A stretch of 64,000 nt of DNA from CAZBWP01 sp964630265 (GTDB taxonomy: Bacteria > Pseudomonadota > Alphaproteobacteria > Rhodospirillales > Defluviicoccaceae). The notes beneath the pieces were generated by a model that had not been told where the DNA came from, did no database searches, and saw only the letters and a list, made by a program, of their open reading frames with translations. Made by a program: the position numbers and the translations under genes. Numbering within the stretch: position 1 is the stretch's first letter; the number at the start of each line of letters is the position of its first letter. This document shows positions 41,753-51,898 of this stretch, piece after piece. Location of the stretch: assembly GCA_964630265.1 (NCBI GenBank), contig CAZVRW010000008.1, positions 1-64,000 on the forward strand, read 5' to 3'.

Positions 41753-44524
41753 TCACCCCGGCGACGGCGCGCCGCCGACGAACACGACGGCCGAATACGG
41801 CGGCAGCGTCAGGGCGAGGGAGAACGGCCGGCCGTGCATGCCCTCCTCCCAGGCGTCGACACCGCCATCGTTGCCGACGTTGCTGCCGCCGTAGCGCTCG
41901 GCGTCGGTGTTCAAGGCCTCGACCCATCGCCCGCCCGCCGGCACGCCGATGCGATAGCCGCGGCGCACCACCGGCGTGAAGTTGCAGACGATGGCCGCCA
42001 TGCGCCCTCCCTCCCGGTCGAGGCGGAGAAACGACAGGATGCTCTGGTCGGTGTCGTTGGCATCGATCCACTCGAAGCCCGCGGCATCACAGTCGAGGCG
42101 GTGCAGCGCCGGCTCGGAGGTGTAGAGCGTGTTCAAATCGCGCACCATGGACTGCACGCCGCGATGCATCGCGTCGTCCTGGTGATGCCAGTCGATGCTC
42201 ATGTCGTGGTTCCATTCGCGCCATTGCGCGAGTTCGTCGCCCATGAACATCAGCTTCTTGCCCGGCTGCGCGAACACATAGGCCAACAGCAGACGCAGGT
42301 GCGCGAAGCGGTCCCACCAGTTGCCCGGCATGCGGGCGATCAGCGGTCCCCGACCCTGAACCACCAGGTCGTGGGACAGTGCGGTGACATGGTTTTCCGC
42401 GAAGACGTAGGACGGCGCGTGTGTCAATTCGTCGTGGTAGTACTTGCGGTGAATCGGCTGCCGCCCGAAGTAGCGGAAGATGTCGCCCAACAGCCGATTA
42501 TTCCACTTGTAGGTGAAGCCGAGCCCACCGAGCAGCGTCGGGCGCGAGACCATCGGCCAATCGGACATTTCGTCGGCAATGGTGACGACGCCCGGATATT
42601 CGGCCTGAACGATATCGTTGAAGCGGCGCAGAAAGTCGATGGCCTCCAGGTTCTCGTGGCCGCCGAACCGGTTGTGCGCCCACTCGCCGGGGCCGCGGTC
42701 GTAGTCGAGATACAGGATCGGCGCCAAGTTGCCGATCCGCAGACCATCGACATGGAACTGATCCAGCCAGTAGAGCGCATTGGCGATCAGGTAGTTGGCC
42801 ACCTGCGGCCGGCCGTAGTCGTAGACATACAGTTGGGAGCGGGCGTGCCGCTGCTGGCGGGGGTCGGGGTGTTCGTACAGCGGCTTGCCATCGAAATTGC
42901 CGAAGCTGCCGGGCGCATCGGCGAACTGCGTCGGCACCCAATCGAGGATGACGCCGACGCCGACGGCGTGCAGCCGGTCGATCAACAGCCGCAGATCGTC
43001 GGGTCCGCCGAACCGCCCGGTCGGTGCATACGGGGCGTGCGGGGCATAGCCCCACGAGCCGTCGTGATCGAACTCGGCCAGCGGCAACACCTCGACATGC
43101 GTGAAGCCCAGATCGGCGACATAGGCGGGCAGCGTCTCGGCCAACTCCCGATAGGTGAGCCAGCGGTTGTCCGCCTCCGGCACGCGACGCCACGAGCCGA
43201 GGTGCACCTCATAAACCGACATGGGCCGGTCGAGCCCGGACCGCACCGCGCGCTGCCGCATCCACTCGGCATCCGTCCAGCGGAAATCACTCTTGGCGGC
43301 GATCACCGACGCCGTGCCGGGCCAGCGCTCGGCCTGGAAGGCGCAGGGATCTGCGCGCTCCAGCGGCTGCGTGCCGGGCGCCGTCTTGATTTCATATTTG
43401 TAGGGGCCGCCCGGTGCGACGCCCGGCAGGAAGATGTCCCACAGGCCGCAATCGTGGTGCCGGCGCATGCCGTGGCAGCGGCCATCCCAGCCGTTGAAAT
43501 CGCCGAGCACGGCGACCCTGGCGGCATCCGGCGCCCAGACCGCGAAGGCGACGCCGGTGATACCGGCGACCTGTGTCACCCGTGCGCCGAGCACGTCAAA
43601 ACTGCGCAGGTGCTGCCCCTCACCCAGCAGATGCTTGTCGACGTCGCCGATGACCGTCGGAAAGCGGTAAGGATCGTCCTGCTCGATCTGGCGGTCGCCG
43701 AGGTCAACGCGGAACCGATAGGCAAACGGCGCCGACCGTCCACGAATCGCGCCGACGAACAGGCCGGCCTCGTCAATCCGCTCAAGGTTACCGACAACGC
43801 GCCCACTCTCCCCCTCCACCACCGCGACGGCCGTCACCCGCGGCAGAAAGGCACGAACGACGACGGCGTCGTTGGTGAGCCGGTGCATGCCGAGAAAACC
43901 GAACGGATCGGGATGGTCGGCGGCAACCACGGCCGCCACCTCGTCGGCGCGCGCCAGCGGCGGCAGGGGCGCCGGCTTCGCTGATGGTTTCGCGGCAGGC
44001 TGATCGGCCTTAACGGGCGCGGCCGGCTTCGTTGGCTGGTCGGCTTTGGCGGGTGTCGCCGGCTTCGCCGGAGCCGACGCGGTCGGGATCGATGGCGCCG
44101 CCGGCTTTGCCGGAGCGGACGCGGGCGGGGTCGTCGGCGCCGCCGGCTTCGCCGGAGCGGACGCGGGCGGGGTCGGACCTGATGGCTCGGACGCTGTCAC
44201 AGCCGCCGGTTTCGCGGGGGCTGCCGCCGGCTTCGGTGTCGCGACGGCGCCGGGTTCCGGCTTCGGTGGAGCGGCCTTCGCGGCCGGTGCGGGCTCGCCG
44301 GTCTTGGGGCCGGTCTTGGGGCCAGTCTTGGCGCCGGTTTTGGAGACGGTCCCGGCAGATGCAGCGGCGGGCTGCTGCGTGGCCGGGCTCTTCACCGGTT
44401 CGGACGGCTTCGCTGGCCCAGCGCGCTTCGCGTCCTGTGCCGATGCTGTCGCGGAATCGGCATCCTGCCCTCCACGGCCGCCCTTTGCCGAGCCCTTGCC
44501 GCCGCTGCTTGGTGCCTTCGCCAT
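41753..44524 (-). CDS. glgB: 1,4-alpha-glucan branching enzyme homologue with degenerate active site
   Basis: GH13 GlgB-like protein of 923 residues. An Ala/Pro/Lys-rich segment (1-185) with 42-bp tandem repeats precedes the GlgB N-terminal domain (DPFGFLGMH), the CBM48-like domain and the GH13 barrel. Sequence outside the active site follows E. coli GlgB closely (GPGEWAHNRFGGHENLEAIDFL, MVSRPTLLGGLGF, REWNHD). Catalytic positions do not: region II is GLRIGNL, so the nucleophile Asp is Gly (residue 598); region III is IADEM with Asp in place of the acid Glu (651); region IV is SHDL instead of SHDE; region I is DWVPTQF instead of DWVPGHF. Branching activity is doubtful; a scaffold or binding role is possible. 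The call of homology is sure. Confidence 0.93.
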   Translation of the reverse strand: MAKAPSSGGKGSAKGGRGGQDADSATASAQDAKRAGPAKPSEPVKSPATQQPAAASAGTVSKTGAKTGPKTGPKTGEPAPAAKAAPPKPEPGAVATPKPAAAPAKPAAVTASEPSGPTPPASAPAKPAAPTTPPASAPAKPAAPSIPTASAPAKPATPAKADQPTKPAAPVKADQPAAKPSAKPAPLPPLARADEVAAVVAADHPDPFGFLGMHRLTNDAVVVRAFLPRVTAVAVVEGESGRVVGNLERIDEAGLFVGAIRGRSAPFAYRFRVDLGDRQIEQDDPYRFPTVIGDVDKHLLGEGQHLRSFDVLGARVTQVAGITGVAFAVWAPDAARVAVLGDFNGWDGRCHGMRRHHDCGLWDIFLPGVAPGGPYKYEIKTAPGTQPLERADPCAFQAERWPGTASVIAAKSDFRWTDAEWMRQRAVRSGLDRPMSVYEVHLGSWRRVPEADNRWLTYRELAETLPAYVADLGFTHVEVLPLAEFDHDGSWGYAPHAPYAPTGRFGGPDDLRLLIDRLHAVGVGVILDWVPTQFADAPGSFGNFDGKPLYEHPDPRQQRHARSQLYVYDYGRPQVANYLIANALYWLDQFHVDGLRIGNLAPILYLDYDRGPGEWAHNRFGGHENLEAIDFLRRFNDIVQAEYPGVVTIADEMSDWPMVSRPTLLGGLGFTYKWNNRLLGDIFRYFGRQPIHRKYYHDELTHAPSYVFAENHVTALSHDLVVQGRGPLIARMPGNWWDRFAHLRLLLAYVFAQPGKKLMFMGDELAQWREWNHDMSIDWHHQDDAMHRGVQSMVRDLNTLYTSEPALHRLDCDAAGFEWIDANDTDQSILSFLRLDREGGRMAAIVCNFTPVVRRGYRIGVPAGGRWVEALNTDAERYGGSNVGNDGGVDAWEEGMHGRPFSLALTLPPYSAVVFVGGAPSPG
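44058..44180. repeat. 42-bp tandem repeat inside glgB
   Basis: About 2.9 units starting at 44058, 44100 and 44142, beginning GCCGGCTTCGCCGGAGC. They encode three copies of a Ser-Ala-Pro-Ala-Lys-Pro-Ala-containing 14-residue unit in the N-terminal extension of GlgB. Confidence 0.85.
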
Positions 44525-44876
44525 CCTGTTTCATCCTTCCCCGAAACCACGCTCTCTGCGCCGGACCGGCGGTGCACGTCGCATCCCCACTCCGACCGGT
44601 GCCGCGGTTTTACCCCGATTGTCATGCCGTGTGAAGGCAAGGCGGGCCTTGTGCAGAATCCCGATGCACTGCCGGCGAGACATGGTAAAAGTCGAGAAAC
44701 ACCATGATCGATCGCCCCTTTCTCCGTTAAGAGTGCTCTCCGGGTTCGCATCGATCGTCGCAGGGGCCTTGGCGACACCGTGCCACCGCCGCCCGTGAAC
44801 GGTCTGCGTTGCCCGCCGACGACGTCCCGCTGGCGCGGGACCGACCCAAGGCTGCTACCAGGGAGGACCTTCAGCC
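44525..44876. other. Divergent intergenic region glgB-glgP (352 bp)
   Basis: No gene is supported. It must hold the promoters of both glycogen genes; an AT-richer segment near 44690-44740 is the likeliest site, but I see no consensus boxes or clear operator. GGGAGGA precedes glgP, GGAAGGA precedes glgB. Confidence 0.4.
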
Positions 44877-47387
<2,511 letters not shown>

Positions 47388-47406
47388 GACGGCAACGGCG
47401 ACACGT

Positions 47407-47446
47407 CGGCGGCACCTGGGGAGCCTTCGCTCCTAAGGTGCCGCCG
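47407..47446 (+). terminator. Long hairpin after glgP
   Basis: CGGCGGCACCT (47407-47417) pairs perfectly over 11 bases with AGGTGCCGCCG (47436-47446), and GGAGC/GCTCC pair inside. It starts 20 bases after the glgP stop. No T-run follows, so it could be a processing or stabilising element rather than a classical terminator. Confidence 0.55.
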
Positions 47447-47678
47447 GCATCGTGCCGCCCAACGCCGACCGGCGCTTCGGCTCCACGAGGATCGGCAGTA
47501 AGTCTGGACCTGGGCTTTGCTGCGGTGCACACTGGGGCCCGGATCATGCGGTCGTCAGGTCGCACAATCCGTCAGCGGATCCCAAGTCACCGTCGGTCTC
47601 GCACGGATCGCAGCGAACGCCCGCCCGAAGCCCCGCATGTCGAACGGCGGGTCAGGAACACGCGAAAGAAGGCCGAGC

Positions 47679-49151
47679 ATGTATATCACGATGATTTCGT
47701 CAGAAATGGCCCCTGTCGCGAAGGTCGGCGGCCTGGGAGATGTCGTTTTCGGCCTCAGCCGCGAACTGGAGATCCGCGGCAATGCCGTCGAAATCATCCT
47801 CCCGAAGTACGACTGTATGTGGTATGATGAGATTTGGGGTCTTCACAAGATATGGGAGGAGCTGTGGGTTCCATGGTTCGGCGGCGCCGTGCCGTGCAGC
47901 ATCTGGTTCGGCTTCGTCCATGGCCGCAAGTGTTTCTTCATTGACCCGCACTCGAACGACGGTTTCTTCACCCGCGGCTGCTTCTACGGTGAGCATGATG
48001 ATATCATGCGCTTTGCTTTCTTCTGCAAAGCCGCCATGGAATTCATGTTGAAGGCGGACAAGCGGCCGGACATCATCCATTGCCACGACTGGCAGACCGG
48101 CCTGATTCCGGTGCTCCTTTACGAAATCTACAACCGCTATGGCATGGACCGACAGCGGGTCTGCTATACCATTCACAACTTCAAACACCAGGGCATCACC
48201 GGCCCGCAGGTGTTGACCGCAACAGGGCTGAACCGGCCGGATTACTTTTTCCACAAGGACCGGCTCGGCGACGATCACAATGACACCGCCATCAATTTGA
48301 TGAAGGGTGGCATCGTCTACGCCAATTTCGTCAATACCGTCTCGCCGCACCACGCCTACGAGGCACAGCATACCGATCAGGGTCACGGACTCGGCCATGC
48401 GCTCGCCGTCCACGGCCACAAGTTCGGCGGCGTGCTCAACGGCGTCGACTACGACATCTGGAATCCGGAAATCGACCGGTTCATTCCGTCGCACTACAAT
48501 GTCTGGAACGTCGACGACAAATATCCGAACAAGGAAGCGTTGCGCGACCGTCTGTGGATGCGCCGGGACTTCAAGCCGCTGGTCGCCTACGTCGGCCGGC
48601 TTGACGCGCAGAAAGGCGTGCACTTGATCCAGCACGCCATGTTCTACTGCCTGGAGAACGGTGCGCAGTTCGTGCTGCTCGGCGCCGCCGGCGAGTCCGG
48701 CATCAACAATCACTTCTGGCAGCTCAAGCACCATTTGAACGACAACCCGGACTGCCATCTGGAAATCGGCTTCAACGAGCAACTGGCGCACCAGATCTAC
48801 GCGGGCGCCGACATGATGGTGGTGCCGAGCCTGTTCGAGCCGTGCGGCCTCGCCCAGCTCATCGCCATGCGCTATGGCACGGTGCCGGTGGTGCGCGCCG
48901 TCGGCGGCCTCGTGGACACCGTCTACGATCGTGACACGTCGGAGCGGCCGCCGGAGGAGCGCAACGGCTATGTCTTCAATGATGCGGATTTCCCGGGCAT
49001 CGAGTCGGCGCTGCACCGCGCCATCGGCCTCTGGGGCTCTTATCCGAAGGAGTTCCGCCGACTGGTCACCAACGGCATGGCCATGGATTTCTCCTGGGGC
49101 GCGTCCGGCTCGCACTACCTAGCGATCTACGAGCACATTCGCGCCCGCTGA
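47679..49151 (+). CDS. glgA: Glycogen synthase GlgA (cyanobacterial GlgA2-like)
   Basis: GT5 enzyme adding glucose from ADP-glucose to glycogen. ADP-glucose motif KVGGLGDVVFGLSREL, further motifs RPDIIHCHDWQTGLIPVLLYEIY, CYTIHNFKHQGI, NTVSPHHAYE, LNGVDYDIWNPEID and VPSLFEPCGLAQLIAMRYGTVPVVR. 490 residues from ATG 47679 behind AAGAAGG. N-terminal MYITMISSEMAPVAKVGGLGD and the block GLSRELEIRGNAVEIILPKY look more like cyanobacterial GlgA2 than the MRVLF...KTGGLADV form usual in proteobacteria (from memory). AT content in the first 300 bases is a little higher than in neighbours. Confidence 0.95.
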   Translation: MYITMISSEMAPVAKVGGLGDVVFGLSRELEIRGNAVEIILPKYDCMWYDEIWGLHKIWEELWVPWFGGAVPCSIWFGFVHGRKCFFIDPHSNDGFFTRGCFYGEHDDIMRFAFFCKAAMEFMLKADKRPDIIHCHDWQTGLIPVLLYEIYNRYGMDRQRVCYTIHNFKHQGITGPQVLTATGLNRPDYFFHKDRLGDDHNDTAINLMKGGIVYANFVNTVSPHHAYEAQHTDQGHGLGHALAVHGHKFGGVLNGVDYDIWNPEIDRFIPSHYNVWNVDDKYPNKEALRDRLWMRRDFKPLVAYVGRLDAQKGVHLIQHAMFYCLENGAQFVLLGAAGESGINNHFWQLKHHLNDNPDCHLEIGFNEQLAHQIYAGADMMVVPSLFEPCGLAQLIAMRYGTVPVVRAVGGLVDTVYDRDTSERPPEERNGYVFNDADFPGIESALHRAIGLWGSYPKEFRRLVTNGMAMDFSWGASGSHYLAIYEHIRAR

Positions 49152-49218
49152 CCCGCCTCCCTATGCCGCCAACGCGCCGGCCCGGGTGGGCAGTCCTCTG
49201 CCCACCCGCCGCGCGGGT

Positions 49219-49446
49219 CTACTGACGCGGAGTGATTTGGTAGTGGTTGGACAGCCAGCCGCCGGCGAGACCGACGGCGCCGCCGATTCCCGCGCCCAAC
49301 GCGGCGTTGCCGGCCATCGCTCCGATGGCGGCGCCACTGGCCGCGCCGACGGCGCCACCGGCGAGAGTTCGATTCGCCTCGGGGCTCTCGCAAGCCCCGA
49401 CGGCAAGCGCTGCAAGGAACGTGGTCGCTAAAGCTAACTGCTTCAT
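49219..49446 (-). CDS. Glycine-zipper lipoprotein
   Basis: 75-residue putative lipoprotein: signal MKQLALATTFLAALAVGAC with lipobox VGAC, then glycine-zipper repeats GGAVGAASGAAIGAMAGNAALGAGIGGAVGLAGG, the Gly-zipper_OmpA-like or YMGG-like type. Such proteins sit in or on the outer membrane; no specific role is assignable. Short C-terminal hydrophilic tail. Separated from its neighbours by 67 and 73 bases. Confidence 0.75.
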   Translation of the reverse strand: MKQLALATTFLAALAVGACESPEANRTLAGGAVGAASGAAIGAMAGNAALGAGIGGAVGLAGGWLSNHYQITPRQ

Positions 49447-49519
49447 GCCTCATGCTCCATCATAAGAAACTCACAAGCAAGTCATTGACGAGACCGTGAC
49501 GGGACCAGGCGTCCCGACG

Positions 49520-49906
49520 TCATTTGCACGGGTAGTTGGCCGACCAAGCACGAAACAATGCGTCGATGGCACCTTCGTTCAACGCTTGGGGATGTGAGCG
49601 GGCCCAGGAGACGAAAACCCGGACGCCGTCCTCACGAGTCGTGTCGGGCGGCGGACAGACGGCGCGCCCCAGTCGTGGCGCCACCGCCTCGTGCATGCGG
49701 TAGGCGCCGATGACGATGCCGTGGCACATGTGGATGGCGTCGCGGGCGAATCTGTCACCGGGGGCGGGATCGCACAATTTGAGCAGATCTGCCGCCGTTT
49801 CGATCACGAAGTGTTCTTCCGAAAGCTGGTCCGCAGTCGCCGAGTGGGGGACGAAAAGCGCGCCCGACACCAGCACGGCGGCCGCCAAGGCCGCGAGAGA
49901 GCGCAT
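49520..49906 (-). CDS. Rap1a/Tai-domain periplasmic protein
   Basis: 128-residue secreted protein with signal peptide MRSLAALAAAVLVSGALFVPHSATA and four Cys in the pattern of the Rap1a/Tai domain: LLKLCDPAPGD, IHMCHGIVIGAY, AVCPPPD and the C-terminal NYPCK. This domain was defined in Serratia type VI immunity proteins but is widespread in orphan form. ATG 49906 follows AGGAGGAATC; the frame extends upstream without a signal peptide. No type VI effector is visible nearby. Confidence 0.77.
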   Translation of the reverse strand: MRSLAALAAAVLVSGALFVPHSATADQLSEEHFVIETAADLLKLCDPAPGDRFARDAIHMCHGIVIGAYRMHEAVAPRLGRAVCPPPDTTREDGVRVFVSWARSHPQALNEGAIDALFRAWSANYPCK

Positions 49907-50055
49907 GATTCCTCCTGAGCTCCATTGTTTTGATGGATGGTCATCGACGCGGCGGCGAAATCGGCCAGCGGCTCGCGCCGCCCGCAGCGTCACGTCACCC
50001 TAGTCCAGCTCCCGGCCGGAGCCAACGGGAATCCGCCGCGCCTCGGGGGCGGGCG

Positions 50056-50952
50056 TCAGTCGGCGAGGAGCACCGCCCGGCACTCTTGCGGCAGTTCGGC
50101 CAGGGTGACGCGGCGGCGGGGACCCGAATATCGGGCGATCGCCTCGGCCTTCTGCCGCGCCTCGTCCGAGAACCACCAGGCGAGGCTCCCGTCGCAGCCG
50201 TCGCCCGGCGGCACCGGCGCCTGGTCGACGCAGCCACTGGCATCCGCCGGACAGCGCAGCCGAATGTGAAAGTGATAATGGTGGCCCCACCAAGGGCGGA
50301 TCTTGGCCAGCCATGTCCGATCGCCGCGCACCGACTCGCACAGCGCCTGCTTGATCGCTGGATGGACGAAGATGCGCGCCACCTCCGGGGCCTCGGATGC
50401 CGTCCGCAACAGTGCAGTCGGCCGGCCGTCCCAAAGCCGCCGATCCACCGCCCAGCCGCTGTCGTCCAGCAGGGAGACGGCGGAGAGGCCCTCCCGTTCC
50501 TCGCTGCTGAGACGCCGGTTCGGCGCCGCCAGAAACCAGATGTCGGCATCCAGGCCGAGCTGATGGCTGGCATGCCCGGAGCGCATCGGACCGCCCCGCG
50601 GCTGGGCGAGGTCGCCGATCAGCAGACCCGGATGGCCCGCCGCCCGGACGCGCTCCGAAAAGTCATCGAGGAAGCGAATCAGCACGGGGTGGCCATAGAA
50701 GCGGTCCCGCGACGGTCGCATCACCTGATGGCCGGGACCGTCGAGCGGCAGCGCCTGGGTGCCGGCGACGCACCCGCGCGTATAAGTGCCGAAGACGTCC
50801 GGCCGCTGTTGCGCCGGGCCGTCGACCTCCCACCATTCCGGCACGGTGTCAGCACCCGCCGGCGCGGTGGCCATCACCAGCATGGCGAAACACAAGACGG
50901 CGTATCGGCGCCAAGCTCCGCGTTGCTCCGCCCCCATCCCATCGCGCATCAT
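50056..50952 (-). CDS. mepA: Penicillin-insensitive murein endopeptidase MepA
   Basis: Metallo-endopeptidase cutting D-Ala-meso-DAP crosslinks in peptidoglycan. Zinc motif MRSGHASHQLGLDADIWFL (His and Asp ligands) and WWGHHYHFHIRL with the catalytic His are complete; six Cys near the C-terminus resemble the disulfides of E. coli MepA. Signal peptide ends at ADT (about 35). 298 residues. The start could be any of three close Met codons (50952 to 50937). Confidence 0.93.
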   Translation of the reverse strand: MMRDGMGAEQRGAWRRYAVLCFAMLVMATAPAGADTVPEWWEVDGPAQQRPDVFGTYTRGCVAGTQALPLDGPGHQVMRPSRDRFYGHPVLIRFLDDFSERVRAAGHPGLLIGDLAQPRGGPMRSGHASHQLGLDADIWFLAAPNRRLSSEEREGLSAVSLLDDSGWAVDRRLWDGRPTALLRTASEAPEVARIFVHPAIKQALCESVRGDRTWLAKIRPWWGHHYHFHIRLRCPADASGCVDQAPVPPGDGCDGSLAWWFSDEARQKAEAIARYSGPRRRVTLAELPQECRAVLLAD

Positions 50953-51084
50953 CGAACGGCGCCTCTGTCGCTCAGGAAACGATCCACATATCGTCCTTCA
51001 CGCCGATCGATTTGTCCAGTGTCCGGTACGAACGCGAGCGCCGATGATCGGCCGGCGACGGACGACCACCCGGGAGACCCCGTC

Positions 51085-51870
51085 ATGACCGAGACCACGC
51101 TCAGATTCGAACTCGCCGACCATGTCGCGCGCCTCACCCTCGACCGACCGGAGGCCAACGCCCTCGACCTGGACCTTGCCCGCGCACTGATGCAGGCGGC
51201 CATGCGGTGCGATCACGACCCGGAGGTGCGAGCGGTGCTGTTGACCGGCGCCGGGCGGTTCTTCTGTGCCGGCGGCGACCTCCGGGCAATGACCGGATAC
51301 GGCGCGGCGCTGCCGACGGGTTTGAAGGAACTCACCGTCTACCTGCACGCCGCGGTCAGCCACTTCGTCCGCATGCGCGCCCCCCTGGTGATAGCCGTCA
51401 ACGGCGCCGCCGCCGGCGCCGGCATGAGCCTCGCCGCCGCGGGCGACCTGGTGCTCGCCGCCGAATCCGCCACCTTCACCATGGCCTATACGGCGGCGGG
51501 GCTGGTCCCGGACGGGGCGGCCACCTGGCTGCTGCCGCGCCTCATCGGCCTTCGCCGGACCCAGGAGCTGATGCTGACCAACCGCCGGCTCACCGCGCCC
51601 GAGGCCCACGCGTGGGGCCTGGTGACGCGCGTCGTCGCCGATGACCGGCTCGCCGACGAGGCGGCGACGCTGGCGGCGAGCATCGCCCGCGGTCCGACCG
51701 TGGCGTTCGGAGGTGTCAAGCGGCTGTTGTGCGAGAGCTTCGCCGGGGGGCTCGAAAGCCGCATGGAGGCGGAAGGCCGCGGCATCGCCGCCGTTGCCGG
51801 GACCACCGATGGCCGTGAGGGCATCGCGGCGTTCCTGGAGCGCCGCCGTCCGACCTTCCGCGGCGTCTGA
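51085..51870 (+). CDS. Enoyl-CoA hydratase/isomerase family protein
   Basis: Crotonase-fold enzyme of 261 residues. LTLDRPEANALDLDLAR, VLLTGAGRFFCAGGDLRAM and VNGAAAGAGMSLAAAGDLVLAAES supply the two oxyanion-hole segments. Of the two catalytic Glu of enoyl-CoA hydratase (in AEKFALPEI- and GxxE-like motifs), neither is obvious: FTMAYTAAGLVPDGAATWLLPRLIG carries a Pro-Asp-Gly, as in isomerase-type members. Probably isomerase or unknown acyl-CoA reaction. Start ATG 51085 after GGGAG. Confidence 0.85.
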   Translation: MTETTLRFELADHVARLTLDRPEANALDLDLARALMQAAMRCDHDPEVRAVLLTGAGRFFCAGGDLRAMTGYGAALPTGLKELTVYLHAAVSHFVRMRAPLVIAVNGAAAGAGMSLAAAGDLVLAAESATFTMAYTAAGLVPDGAATWLLPRLIGLRRTQELMLTNRRLTAPEAHAWGLVTRVVADDRLADEAATLAASIARGPTVAFGGVKRLLCESFAGGLESRMEAEGRGIAAVAGTTDGREGIAAFLERRRPTFRGV

Positions 51871-51898
51871 GAGGTGGGTGGCGGCGCGGCGCGGCGGG

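Noticed and set aside
41693..43984. Long plus-strand open frame opposite glgB
   Set aside because: Antisense of a gene with clear GH13 homology; no domain of its own.
41753..44524. Frameshift or sequencing error as cause of the GlgB active-site changes
   Set aside because: The frame is continuous, and conserved blocks flank each changed residue on both sides; each change is a substitution.
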